64,000 nt of DNA from Takakia lepidozioides (taxonomy: Eukaryota; Streptophyta; Takakiopsida; Takakiales; Takakiaceae). The DNA is taken from contig CM060732.1 in assembly GCA_030704615.1 (NCBI GenBank), forward strand, positions 12,770,001 to 12,834,000, read 5' to 3'. This document shows, piece after piece, positions 38,847-50,313 of this stretch; positions within the stretch are counted from its first letter, which is position 1, and each line of letters starts with the position of its first letter. Below the pieces are notes generated by a model, which worked only from the letters and a program-made list of their open reading frames with translations, was not told where the DNA came from and searched no databases. Made by a program: the position numbers and the translations under genes.

Positions 38847-39814
38847 TTTTGGGTATTGTCTTGTGGGGCCATAGGCGCAGTGATACCTATGCCAAAAACA
38901 TGAGTGGCCTTTTAGAACCGCTCATATGAAAAGCAGAAGTGCATGGCTAGTGGGATTGGACACAACCTATATAGTGGGCAGCATTCATTTCATTTTTCAT
39001 GAATCATGAATTCATACCTTGTAATGTTCATGGCACTATTGATGCGTGGTGCCTGAAGACTCCCAGCAGGGGTGCCCTTCTGTCGATGACTTCGGAAGGT
39101 GCATGGGGCCTCTTTCAGGGAGGACTCACCAGCAATGAAGTCTACCACCCGATTCCAAGGGATATATGCAATTTCTGATCAGGTGTCTGTCCATGCCATT
39201 GGGACCTCCATTGCACGTCATGGTGTGTGAAAGTACCTGTCTTTGGTGTTTGTAGCAGACCTTGCAGTTTACAAAGAAGGTGGGGCAAAATTTTGCCATC
39301 TTCAACCACTTCAGCCATGCTTACACAAACAAGATCCTTCTGAGTTTGTTGTTGTCTTCTTTCGCTGCCCTATCCTGCCACAAACGTCGTACTCTTTTAT
39401 TCTGCTGGCAGATTATGGCATGTATAGCTGGTATATTTATGCATCAGACAACAAATTGCACCCTATGAAAGCACCAACTTCTTTATGTGGGCCAAACATG
39501 CACACGATTGCAATTTACTATGGAATGCTTCATGAACAACTGGTGCAAGATACAACAACAATTCAATTTAGAATGTGAATGCAGAGTGACAGGGTAGGGA
39601 CGCGTTTCGGAAGCATGGAGAGAACGGAAATGCACGATGAGGGTAGCAAAACCCTCGATTGGGGTGGCAGTGTATGTGACCATGTGGCGTATATCTGAAC
39701 GTCCATTCGTTTCCTCAGATTTGCCATTTGAAATTTGAATTCCTGTCAGAATGATTTTGAAACGGGGCATAATGTATGCTTAGGATACCATGTATGCTTG
39801 GGATAGCATGTACT
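38847..39814. other. Right subterminal region of the MULE
   Basis: Presumed promoter and leader of the minus-strand transposase. No convincing coding sequence; a 111-codon plus ORF (39243-39578) has no recognisable motif. Short repeats of GGATA[C/G]CATGTA lie just inside the right inverted repeat (about 39775-39813). Confidence 0.45.
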
Positions 39815-40043
39815 ATGGGGGATGGACGACGATGGCATGCCCAGGATGGGAGGCGGGATGGGGATGCGGGTGAGGACACGTCTCATGTCCCCGCAGCGGG
39901 CATGGGGCGGGGAGGCGTGCCACGCGGCAGCGGCCGCGCGGTATACGGGCGATGGAGGCGGGGTGGGCATGGGGTGGCGGGGGGTCCACGCTGGCTGAAC
40001 CGGCTCCCTCGCATTCAACTCCAGGGCCCATCTAATACTTGGC
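39815..40043 (-). repeat. MULE terminal inverted repeat, right
   Basis: Reverse complement of the left repeat, 229 bp, ending CTTGGC on the plus strand directly before the duplicated CTCTATAAC. Confidence 0.95.
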
Positions 40044-40052
40044 CTCTATAAC
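40044..40052. repeat. MULE target-site duplication, right copy
   Basis: CTCTATAAC, identical in all nine bases to 26039-26047. Confidence 0.93.
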
Positions 40053-41694
40053 TTTAGTGAGTAAGTTTAAGTAAGTTTAGGGGGCTTATTATTGAGCTTA
40101 CTCTTTCTATTAATTTATACATTGATGTTTGCCTTTTTTAGGGGGGGGGGGTCTGCAGAGCCCACTACTTACTAACTTAGTAAGTAATAATTAGTTAGTA
40201 AAGGGGGGGGGGCGCTCTAGCCTCTGGAGGCGGTGGGACGTTTCTAGAAGCCCGCAAGTGGTGGGACCCTTCTAGAAGGCCCTGGACACGTGTCACCCTA
40301 AAACCCCTTACCCTTACATGGATTTCCGGCTACCATCCCCTATTTAATAGCTTTCCCCTTCGTGCCATCTTTTTTTTACCCTTCATTCCATTCCTTAATG
40401 CAGGTGGCCTTACTACATTAGCCCCTTTTTTAATTCTTGGACCACTCTAGAATAAACCGGGCCCACCTAAACTTGGGGGCTTATACCCTCACAAGTATTG
40501 TGGTTTCTCTTAATTAATTAATTGATTCATGTTTGCAGTTTGCTGTTTTTTTTGGGGGCCTGCCTTTGCAGAGCCCACTATTTACTAATTTAGTAGGTAC
40601 TCTAGAATCAGGGCCAGAATGAAACTGCTCTACATATACACTCTCAACATACCCATCAACTAGTGATGGTGGTTCATCTCTCTCATTCCTAGTACATATC
40701 CAAATACTCAAGATTGAATTTCCCGCTCGAAACAATACTGACAAAAATAATAATATATGAACAGGGTGTGGTTTTTGGGTCTGTATCCAAAAGGGACGGA
40801 CTATATGTCTATTATGGAAGGGGTAGAACGGGATCTACAGTACCCCCCGAGCGCTCCTCTTCGCTCACGCTTGCTCCTTAGTCTTTCAAGCTCTCATATG
40901 TTCTCCAGATAACCTTTCATTCCTGAGCTTCAAATTCGTTCCCTCTATACCATTCACAATAACTCCTTAGGTCTAGTATCTATCTTGAGCAGCTTTTTCT
41001 CCGTTGCCATATATATTGCAACCTGTGCACAGCATTCTGTAGCGGTCCATGCGTCTTCAAGTGCCGGACGTACCACTTCGCAACCACTCATGCTGGAGGA
41101 AAAGAGCTAAGGATGTATACCGCCTCATCCCGTGTCTGCAATCATGCCTCTATATGGCAGTTTGGGCGACATTCGATTCTCGCGAGTAAGTAGAACGCTG
41201 GCCAACCGATGCAGACACGTTTCGACCAACCAGTCGAAAAGCCGGACCGCGGCAGCTAGGGATGCAACACCTCACGTATGCAGAGGGACCGGTACAAAAA
41301 TGGCCATGCCGGAGTGCTAGCTAGCCGTGCAAGCAATACCGTAGTAATAATCCATACGCACTGAAGAAAGAAGTCTGTCCCACAAAGTACGTGCAAATGG
41401 TTCACTTTACAAATAGATCATGTGGATGTTCAATAACAAAAGTATGAGTTTATATTTTATTGAAGGGTCCTGCCTCAGACCCTGAATGAATGAGTGTTTA
41501 AATGTGTCATCATGGAACAGTATCTAGAACTCTAAAAATCAAGATTGTGTATTTAAGCTCTATCATCAAAATTGTGTACATAAGCTTTCAATCCACATGT
41601 TTCTTCTTCATGTGTTCTCTTGCAGTCTACTTGCTTTGGAAACACTTCGATCTGCCTGTCTGCTTGATCTTGAGATCAAGTTCATGTCCCGTCC
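40053..41694. repeat. Repeat-rich intergenic DNA with a duplicated G-run block
   Basis: A block with a G run followed by TGCAGAGCCCACTA[C/T]TTACTAA occurs near 40141-40185 and again near 40545-40595, about 0.4 kb apart. It has LTR-like or MITE-like character. Between them lies GGACACGTGTCACC, similar in style to sequence near 46070. No gene was seen; the end of the interval is the 3' flank of the next peroxidase. Confidence 0.45.
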
Positions 41695-43592
41695 TTAGTT
41701 GATGGCACTGCATATGTGGCGAATCTCTCCCTGTGCACCCGTTAAAACATTTACATTCCCCAGTTTCACAATTGCCTGTGCGAAGTTTGCACCGAAATTC
41801 AACGCCCGCCCACTTTTACTGTCAGCATAAGCGTTGACAAATCCGGAGGTGCTCGGATCAGCGGAAAGCTCTTGGTCGATCTGCAATATTCCATGCCCCT
41901 GCAGTAACTGTTTGTAGAAACTGTTGTCAAAGATGGATCCAGTGCCTTGGTCTAATGCAATTGCGGCATCGACTCCGGATCCCTGTGGACACACTTTCTT
42001 CAATGAGACCACAAGCTGGGCGGTCATGGAGGGGTCAGCGGCGGCAGTGCCTTGGAAGTTGTAAAGGCGGTTGCGGGTAAATGAGCAATGTGTCCCTCCA
42101 ATTGTATGAGCACCTGAAGGACCGTTATCAACTGTGAGACGGATACCGAGCGCTAAAAACTTGGAGAGACAAAGAGCAGTACTAGGCACATACATGGGCA
42201 TTTCCAGGTCAGCTATAAAGAATCATTCCTTTCATTAGTTCGAAGTACAACGATCTCATGGATCCACTTGAATCCTTGATCTACAATGTAGAAGTCTTCT
42301 AAGGACGCTGATGACTGAGCTCTATCAAAGATTGGTTTACATAATGGTGACATGACTTTTGTGGATTGCTATTCCTCAAGCTTCCTAACATACTCTGAAG
42401 TGTATGACGGGTGGAATGGAGAGCTCATGGACAGGTGCTCCTGGGAAATCTAACTAATGTCAACAGCTTACCCAGCAGAGTCGTCATGTCTTCGGCAGAG
42501 AGGCCTCTGGAAGCAAATGCGGATATAGATTGTGCCACACTGATGCTTGGAGATGGAAGATTCACGTCTGCCGCCTGCGATACACGGCCGTCTCTACGTC
42601 CTGTGGGAACATCCCAATGTGGACCACCAACCTGCAGGATCCAATTGGAGCAAGCTCAGCTACTCTTCCGGTACGTCAGGTCAGATTTATCTGTGCTGTT
42701 GTGAACCAAATTCTGAGTTGTTCTTGCCCACACTATCTTTTGTGGAGAAAAGACTGAACTGTGAGATACTTAGGGAATGACGACAGAGTATTTCATGAAT
42801 TTGTACAGCGGTCCAACTCTTGGATAGAAGTTGGCTGGCTTCACCTTATACAAATTTATTTATGTATTGTACTGAAATATAAGCAGTGGACTGTCTTCTA
42901 TATAATATGTTTGTGCTTCATAGCGATTCCGGGAAAGGGAATTCCTCATTAAGCATACCAAGGAAACGGCGTCTCGGGTGGCGAGAGAAATGATATCGGC
43001 ACAGGACACTACGCCCGGGCAGGCTTTCTCAACAGCGGACTTGGCCTTGTCAATCAAGTCGTAGCCACGCACACTTGCATTTGCACCCGCATCTTTCTCT
43101 GCTTGGTTGTTTTTGGTGCTGTTGATGAGCAGCGATGCATCACAACCCTGCATTGAGACCCAAATGTGCAGCGGTTAGAACATTATTCATCAGTTTCCCA
43201 ACTATTTATCACCAATATATTCAAGTACATTAATGAATGGGATGGTAATGTAAGAGAAAGCTGCTCAGTCGAACTTTATATTGACCAGCTGTTGTTATAC
43301 AAATCGACAAATAAAAGTACGACGAATGACGGATGCAAATTATCTAGATAGCTGGAAACATACTTACCCTGACAAAGCAATCATGAAATTGCATTCGAAG
43401 CAGCGCGGCCGCAATTGTATTATCTGACTGAAAGACTGTGGCAACTGTGGAGTGAACCAGGCCTTCGACGTTAGGACAGGTGCTTTTGTAGAAGCCCACG
43501 CTTGTCCCTGCTGTTGCTACCCCCGTAGCTGTGGAGATGATTGCCATAACCATTAGCATCACACAGGTCGCTATTTTCTTGCTCGAATCCAT
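41695..43592 (-). CDS. Class III (secretory) peroxidase, 4 exons, 330 aa
   Basis: Exons in reading order are 43368-43592, 42959-43147, 42472-42631 and 41695-42113, 993 nt in frame with GT-AG introns. The N terminus [20 protein letters not shown] is a signal peptide candidate. Motifs are FHDCFVR with the distal His, [55 protein letters not shown] with the proximal His, and GEIRHIC near the end. All catalytic features are conventional, so oxidation of phenolics in the wall or vacuole is expected. Like the 21.6-kb paralogue and unlike the one at 112-2441, it lacks the intron after the DNxFY region. Exon 1 begins at the only ATG upstream of the signal segment. Orientation is opposite to the 21.6-kb gene. 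Confidence 0.93.
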
Positions 43593-45043
43593 TGTAATTT
43601 CTGTTAAACACCAGCTCTAGGGCTGTGAAATTCCAACCTTGACTCTCTCTCTCTTCTATCTACTATCAACCAGTTGTCCTAATGTATAGCTTTGATTCGT
43701 GGCACTGTCCTATAGTTTAAAGTACACACTTGAGGGTCACACACAAATACGGGCAGTTCTCACGAGTGCGACAAATTCACAACCGCAGCGAGTCACTTCA
43801 CAGCTTCTTTTCTGTTATGATAAAGGAAGACGTACAACTGTTTTTGTTATGCATCATGTTCAAGTCAACGGAGCCCATGCGGTCAAAGGACCTTACACGG
43901 TGTCAAGGCTCTGATTGGGGTGTTGTGCTGAGTCATGCCCCTTAGCCTCACCTGCCCCCTTATGTTTGCCAAAGCAAAAAGAGCCTTTGAGGCTTTTTAC
44001 ATACTGTCCAAAAAGCTCACCCGGCAATCTCTGCTTCTTGGACGGAGAATACTTGGTGTTGTATAGACCAAGCGTGAGATTAGGTACGACATTTGCTAAT
44101 GTTCAACTAATAACTAATTGGTGGTGATAATACGGAGTGTGGGCGCATGTAATTGACAAAGCTTGGAATTATTATTTTTTTAAATAAAAAAAATTAGACG
44201 AATTGCTCTCTATGTGTGCGAATCAGGTCGATCCAAAGTTCATCCACGGGATAACTCCTGTGGATGGATGAAAAAAGTGCCCAAATGTGCGCTGGCCCAA
44301 CACGCACATGGGGCAATTTATTGCGCCCCCCAAAACCTAAATGTGCGGCAGCTAGGGTTTTTTCAGCGTGGCATGTACCCCAAATCCATGGTTGGGGACC
44401 AAGGTATAACCGAAAAGGGAATAGGTGACATATCAGCCATAAGTACTCCGAGGGAAACACTGGGCAAAACAAGTCGCACATACGACGATGCCCGTAACGT
44501 GAAAGACTTTGAGGGAAGGGCGAAAGGGCTTAGTCCGATGGGTACACGAAAGCGACAAAGTTGCTTCGGCCAAAGGTTTGGTTTGAAGAAAGCGCCTGCC
44601 TGGTTTATGCACCAGCGAAAGAATAGGCGATGAACCAAATATTAAAGGACTTCCTTCGTTCCCTGGAAGTCGTACATTCCGGCTTAATCTCCGAAGGGGG
44701 CTCCGGTGCGGTTGACTTGCCGACGTGGCTAGCAACAATTGGCTGGCATGGAAATTTGATCAAAATCCACAAATTATCATCTACACATATTTCCAAAAAA
44801 AAATTGGGATTCCTCTTTGTCTTCTTGTAATATAGGACTCCACCACAGGAATTTTCATTTCATAAAAAACACTGGCTTCCAGGCAGCTTTTTCATTTCTT
44901 GGAGTTCTTTCACTGGTCTTGTACCCCTCTTATTGGACATACAAAGGAGGATTATGCAATTTTTGGAGAAATCCCTCCAAATTTGGAGAGTACCCTTGTA
45001 ACTGGTTGGAAATCAACTCCTGACCAAGTTACTACTACCTAGA
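43593..45043. other. Intergenic region with unassigned long ORFs
   Basis: The first part is the promoter of the minus-strand peroxidase and includes a CT-rich stretch near 43642-43655. At 44214-44633 a 139-codon plus ORF overlaps 91- and 101-codon minus ORFs. None shows a known motif, and I cannot tell which, if any, is real. The composition differs from its flanks, so an inserted foreign segment is possible. Confidence 0.35.
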
Positions 45044-45048
45044 GTTAC

Positions 45049-45372
45049 TGTGATGACAAGTCATGCTTCCATAAGCAGTGCTGATAAGTCACAGCTAACA
45101 ATAGAGATAAGCCTCAGTTAGCTAAAAGATAGCTAAAGTTAGCTGCAGTTATTAGTGACTCAAGTCATTGGACCAGAATAGCAGGTGGAGATAACTTAAG
45201 TAAAAGCATGGAGTTATGCTATAGTTATCTCAGCTATTTCTGGATTAGACTTTGAGTATAAATAGGGAGAGCTTGGAGGGTGGACACACAGCTTGTTGTG
45301 GTCCTATGGTTGGGTGGAGAGTTCTCAATAATCAGTTCATCTTTTATCTCTATTCTCTGTCGAATTCCAACA
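45049..45372 (+). mobile_element. Probable solo LTR, 324 bp
   Basis: Begins TGTGATGACAAG and ends CCAACA (TG...CA). It contains a TATAAATA box near 45256 and an AATAATCAG stretch downstream, as in LTR promoters. Flanking five bases are GTTAC (45044-45048) and GTAAC (45373-45377), a four-of-five match expected for a target duplication. No internal retrotransposon sequence is attached on either side. Confidence 0.5.
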
Positions 45373-45744
45373 GTAACTGGGCATACTGTGTGAATGTAGA
45401 GGTATGTGCCTCAGCAAAAATCAGTAAGGTGGCCAATGACCTTGGTCAAACTGCATTTCTCCATCTCCATTTATGTATTTTTTGCAAAATCCACCTTATA
45501 TAAATGTTATAATCTACCAGTTCTGACGGTCAAATCTCCCCTAATTTTGTCAGCAGGTACATGTAGTAGGTAGGTACCAGTTGGTACGGTTCATACTTGT
45601 GGATGTATGTCAGCTGTCAGATACAGCTTCATCCATGGGACTAGGTCCTGTTTTGGGGCTGGCCCACCAAAAGGGCTCGCGACTCCCTTAGGGGTTAAAG
45701 TATATGGGCATTTCAATTCATCCACATGTTCATGCTAAGAACCA

Positions 45745-45860
45745 TCTGTTGGTAGCTCGGTTGGACAGAGCACTCAGTGCCACCCAAGTGATTTTGGGTC
45801 TAATCCTACTACCTTGTCGTGTGTGGTATAATCTTCTCCCCTTTTTTTTGGGCGATGTCC
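45745..45860 (+). mobile_element. tRNA-headed SINE-like fragment
   Basis: TAGCTCGGTTGG (45753-45764) resembles an RNA polymerase III A box, and GGGTCTAATCC (45796-45806) resembles a B box about 30 bases on. A T-rich tail follows near 45840. The anticodon arm does not fold convincingly, so it is not a functional tRNA gene but looks like a tRNA-derived SINE head. Confidence 0.45.
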
Positions 45861-46605
45861 CTTGACTTTGTGCTTGCGCCTCATGGAGAGACTAACATGA
45901 AAGAGGTTATTTTCTCCTCTCACTATAATTAAGGGGGGCAAAGACTATGTACCCCCAATCCATTTGGCCAGTTTGGGAAGGTCAAGCAACCCGACGACAC
46001 TTTGGGAAGAGCCAATATGTGGGACCGCGGGAGGCTTGGAGAGAAGGGAAATGGCTCGACAGGATGTAGACACGTGTACGCCTAGGCTAGCATAGAAGTA
46101 GGAGGTGGGCCCTCCTTCTACTTCTAGAGAATTCGTAGGAGTCGGTGGGGACGCGCCTTAAGATAGTATATATAGAGGGTAAGGGTATAGATATTACAAT
46201 TTTGCCTCCCTTTGGTGGGCTCCGCAAACAGCCCCCTTAGAAAATAAATTTTGGAACCTTGAACCATCTTGAAATAAATAAAAGTCTTACTATGACTATG
46301 ATCATTCGGGGAATGAATAATGGAATGAATAATGGAATGAATAATGACTACGCTTACCCAACGAGTTGAATGCAAGCGTGGAAGCCTTGCCGGTACGGTT
46401 GTTGGGGATGGCCGTACCGGCGACGTTCCGACAGGGCGCACTGTCAAATCCCCACCGCCCGTTGCTCACCTGCAGGCCTATATTGTAGAGTAAAGGAGTA
46501 AAAAATCAAAAATTTGGCAAAAAGCAGATGGTAGTGTGGTGGCTAGGCGATATGTATCACACTATGAGGTTTGAGTTTCCATTCGTGGTAGTCAGAATAC
46601 ATTGA

Positions 46606-48036
46606 GTGATTGGTTGCGAAAAATTCTCCGATTCTCATTCCAGTCTCTCACTGTACCCAGTCTCTCACCACTGCTGTGCCTTCGCTTCTTCTCCTTGGAC
46701 TGACAAACCTGCCCCAAGTAGCCCCCTTCTTTGCCACTTCCCCTTCTCCAATTCAGTACCTATGTCTTCACTACCACTACTTGCCACACCACTCAAGGCC
46801 AGGACCAAAGGCAAAGCCACTACACAGCACCTACGATCATCCTCCTCCTCCCCCCCGCACGTCATAGCAATGGAAGCTGAGATGTCAACCCCTACAGCGC
46901 CCACTACTAAGGTGCCACCGTCAAGCTGCTCGTTCTCCGTGCCGGACCCCCTCGACTTGGACCAACATATGATCGATACACCAAATGTGACATCACATGT
47001 GCCATCCTGCAACCAGCCCAACGGCGATCAAGCTCCCATCACCCAGCACCCGAAACGAACCTCCAGCGAAGTTAGCAGTGCTGGTGGCCATGCTCCCTCT
47101 GAATAAAAAAAATCCCGAGGTCAGCAACAAGGCAACCAGGATTTGCAGCACCAAGAAATAAGCAGTGAGAGAGCGGCACCACATTTATGGTACGGTTTCC
47201 AAAACATGGAAACCTACGCGTATGAAAACAACAGACCCATCATCAGAGAGTCATGAACCAAAGACCAACTACTCGAGATGGGCATATCGCCCAAGGAATG
47301 TGACAAAATGCTCCACTGTCGGAAGGCCTTCCCCCGTGTTCCATAGCGACTCTATCCTGCTGATGGACTGAGCGGCCAGTTTTTGCATCTCACGCAACTT
47401 CCCCTTGGCACCAAGGTCAATCCGATTACAGGGCTCCCAACAGACCCCTACCACATTATGATCCGTTTCGACACTGAGATCGATTTGACGAGGGATCTTG
47501 TTCTCACCCGCGCTACCCAAAGATTCATGGATATGAACATTCAGCTCGGCAACATTCTCTATGCACCTATCTCAAACTACTCAAAGCCCACCACTCAGAT
47601 ATGGTCTGGTTTCTTGAAAGTAGAGCTCAGACACCCCGAAGTCGATGGATTGGCCCTACTCCGTGGAGATCGGGCTTTCGTCCTTGAAATCGAGCTTGGC
47701 GTCAAGCTTCAAGGGAAAGTTGAAAAGACTTATGACATCATAGCGTCCTCGGAAAGGCTCTCTCTGTATCTCACTGATGAGATCTTACGCGGTTTTGTGG
47801 GAACTCAACTGCCAATGCACTTTATTACACAAACCTACGATCATGGCGATAACTTTGAAATCCTCCATGTTCTCAAGTCCAGCCTTGACTCTCTGTACGG
47901 CTTCATCAATCTAGCTACCGAAGACACACGTGCTCGTATAATGGAGCTAGGAGTGCGTATCGACAACGTTCTCATCAAGCCCCGCGTCCGAATCAAGAAA
48001 CAAAGCAAGTCAAGCACCTTGAAACTGACCAACTAA
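46606..48036 (+). pseudogene. Decayed retroelement-like ORF region (gag/ORF1 type suspected)
   Basis: ORF 46606-47106 (166 codons) is Pro/Ser/Thr-rich. ORF 47383-48036 is 217 codons and protein-like (for example SGFLKVELRHPEVDGLALLR and VEKTYDIIASSERLSLYLTD) with a basic tail ending RVRIKKQSKSS. The frame of the second ORF extends upstream through one TAG at about 47346, and downstream similar coding sequence continues past stops. The arrangement of a disordered N region followed by a folded domain and basic tail suggests a retroelement ORF1 or gag-like protein, but no CCHC knuckle is visible and I do not recognise the family. Confidence 0.35.
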
Positions 48037-49076
48037 GAATCCATTGCGGAAAGGAACGCTCTCACGATCGTCGCCAAAAACCTCCGCCTGGTTCACTCGT
48101 AACAAGACACTCTAGATGAACTGCATCGCCTTTTTGGCCAAGGGTGTCAATGACGAGAACATGATTGAACACAAACAAGAGATCAGACTAGAGGTACACG
48201 ACTAGACAAGAAGTCAAGGTCGGTGTGGTCGCACTACAACAGATCGCAGTATATATGACTGTATATATGACTATCCTGTAGTCATAAACGGTACTACATA
48301 TGACTGCGCTGACTGCAAGTCGTGCAAACCAAGTGAATATAATGAGTACAAGATGGTCGGTCATGGATGACTGCAGTCAGATGATACCAAGTGATACATC
48401 TCACTGTCATTTGGCAGTCATATGTACTTCTACCATACATGACTTAGTGTGCTGCTGCAAACTGTACACGTGTCTCTTTTTAATAAGTCCATGAGGTTTT
48501 GTGGATGTGCGCCACATGGCATATCCATAAGGAGGTCCTGCAGTCATTATCCTGACTACAACCATGCTAATATCTGGACACGTGGCACCATATGAGTAGT
48601 TTATTTTGAACTTTAAATGTATTTAAAGTCATTCCCACGACTATGCCAAGTGTTTTCTCAAGGATATGACACGTGTCAATGTATGATGCGTGTTGTGTAG
48701 TCATGGTGCCTACTGTAGAGTGGTTTGTTGGGTTGGACGTGAGGCATCAAATTAGTTGTTGAGAAATATTATTTGGAAAATCACAAACCCACCATCATTC
48801 ACAGGAAAGAACAAAGCGACAAAGCGCAAAGGACATAACAAAGGCACTGAAGGAACTGATTTCAGATGTAAAAAGAGATTGTCTTAAACAATTGCCAGTC
48901 AGATTTACAAAATAGCTATCATGTCCCAAAATCTGGCTCCTCAAAATAGAGTCTAAGGGGGCGAACATAACATACATGTTGCCCTCATAATCGTTAAATT
49001 TCCTGCTTTGGCTAACTAGCCATGACAAACAGCCTTACATCGGCCTTGTTATAAATTATCGTCAAGACGGTTCCCA
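48037..49076. other. A/T-rich intergenic DNA
   Basis: Contains short repeats of ATATGACT near 48250-48305 and ACACGTGTC-type blocks (near 48470 and 48670). No gene recognised; one 77-codon minus ORF (48795-49028) has no motif. Confidence 0.4.
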
Positions 49077-50279
49077 TGTCGCGCACCTCACTTCGGTAAG
49101 CTCCCCCCTCAAGTCATAGTTACTCGCTTTGATGCGCGCGCCTGACTCCCAACCTGGCCCCCGGGCCAACTTGGAGCTTCGGCTGCTCACCGGGGCATAA
49201 CGGTCCCCCTTTGTTCTCCCAAAGAACCCTCCACCTATTTGGAACCAGCGGGAATTCCCTTTGGTAGTTGGCAGTCCGGAACAGCTCCCCACTCTTTGAT
49301 CGTTTTCCGGCTCGCTCGCTTACTCACTAGTTTTTGGTCACCAACGGGCTTGCACCGTTCTCGGGGTTACTACTCCCTATATATACTTCTGTAGCTGTCC
49401 GCGGGGTTTCACAACCAGCCATGCCATTTTATGGCGAACCACCACGAAAACCCTCGACTCCCGGCGATGAGTCGCGGTGAATCTTGGCCCACTCACCACG
49501 GCCCCTATGGACCGTGATGTGTCCCAAGACTCCCCACGACTCCCACCACGAGGTCTCCGCCCCATGGTGAGTCCTATGCCACCCCCACTAAGTCCCGCTA
49601 AGCTACCACCACCCCTTGTGGAGCCACCCCCACCTCTTCTTGGCCTACTTCAAGGCCAAGGAACGATCCTCCCCGAGGATCGAATCGCCTTACTGCAACA
49701 ACATTGCTTGCGATCGCTCATGATGCCGCTTTTGGCATTACCTTGAGCAAGGGTTCACCTGGAACCCTCTTTGACTAGGAAGATAACCTTGAACCAACCG
49801 TGCGCCCCAATCACTGCAATTGGGTCCGCCTTGGAATGCTGGCCTAAGGTACGGGAACACGCCGAAGCCGCACTACGACTTCGTCCCGAGGCTACACGAT
49901 TATAGTACGTGAACGGAAGCACGTAGCTTCGCGTTAGCCCGCACTACAAGGCAACCCCCTCGGTAGCGCAGTTATAGTACGCGCACGCGCCAGGTGCGCA
50001 CTAGCACGTGAACTCCCAAAGAAGGCGCAAGTTTCCTTGCCCCTTGGATGGGGGTCACCCGATTTCGGCACTACGCAAACACACGATTAACCCAATTTAC
50101 CTCTCCCACTTTTATAAGCTAGCATGCATTCTACACACTAGCCAACCATACCATGCATCACCATTCCAAACAAAATAGGACGCACAACATTTGGAATCCA
50201 TTTCATTTATAGCACGTTTTGTACAATACAAGATTTTGCAATCGGATTCCTAAGCTAGCTAAACCGGGCTAAGCATGCA
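49077..50279 (-). repeat. 3' LTR of Ty3/gypsy chromovirus, about 1.2 kb
   Basis: On the minus strand it starts TGCATGCTTAGCC just after the purine tract GAGGGAGGAAA and ends with GCGCGACA (TG...CA). About 560 bp at its outer end match 54921-55482 with roughly ten substitutions. Confidence 0.75.
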
Positions 50280-50299
50280 TTTCCTCCCTCACGCTCCAA
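50280..50299 (-). promoter_or_regulatory. Polypurine tract of the chromovirus
   Basis: The minus strand reads GTGAGGGAGGAAA immediately before the inferred LTR start. This is the site that normally primes plus-strand DNA synthesis in LTR elements. Confidence 0.6.
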
Positions 50300-50313
50300 G
50301 GTTGATGTCCCCA

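Larger units (their letters stand above)
26048..40043. mobile_element. 13,996-bp TIR-bearing Mutator-like element (MULE) with cargo genes
   Basis: The ends are inverted repeats (26048-26281 and 39815-40043) starting GCCAAG[C/T]ATTAGATGG, flanked by the 9-bp duplication CTCTATAAC. The interior holds a MULE-type transposase (minus strand, 36577-38846), a multi-exon gene ending in a Ulp1-like protease module (plus strand, 27675-31705), and further ORFs at 32246-33321, 33503-33962 and 34716-35443. MULE carriage of ULP-like genes is known from angiosperms (Kaonashi-type elements), so the general combination has precedent. The identity of the other cargo and this architecture I cannot place. The ends look intact and well matched, but the transposase has a frameshift and two in-frame stops, so the copy is probably non-autonomous. 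It separates the plus-strand peroxidase from the minus-strand one at 41.7 kb. Confidence 0.92.

Noticed and set aside
45745-45815. Functional tRNA gene
   Set aside because: A and B boxes are recognisable but acceptor and anticodon stems do not pair, so it is listed only as SINE-like.
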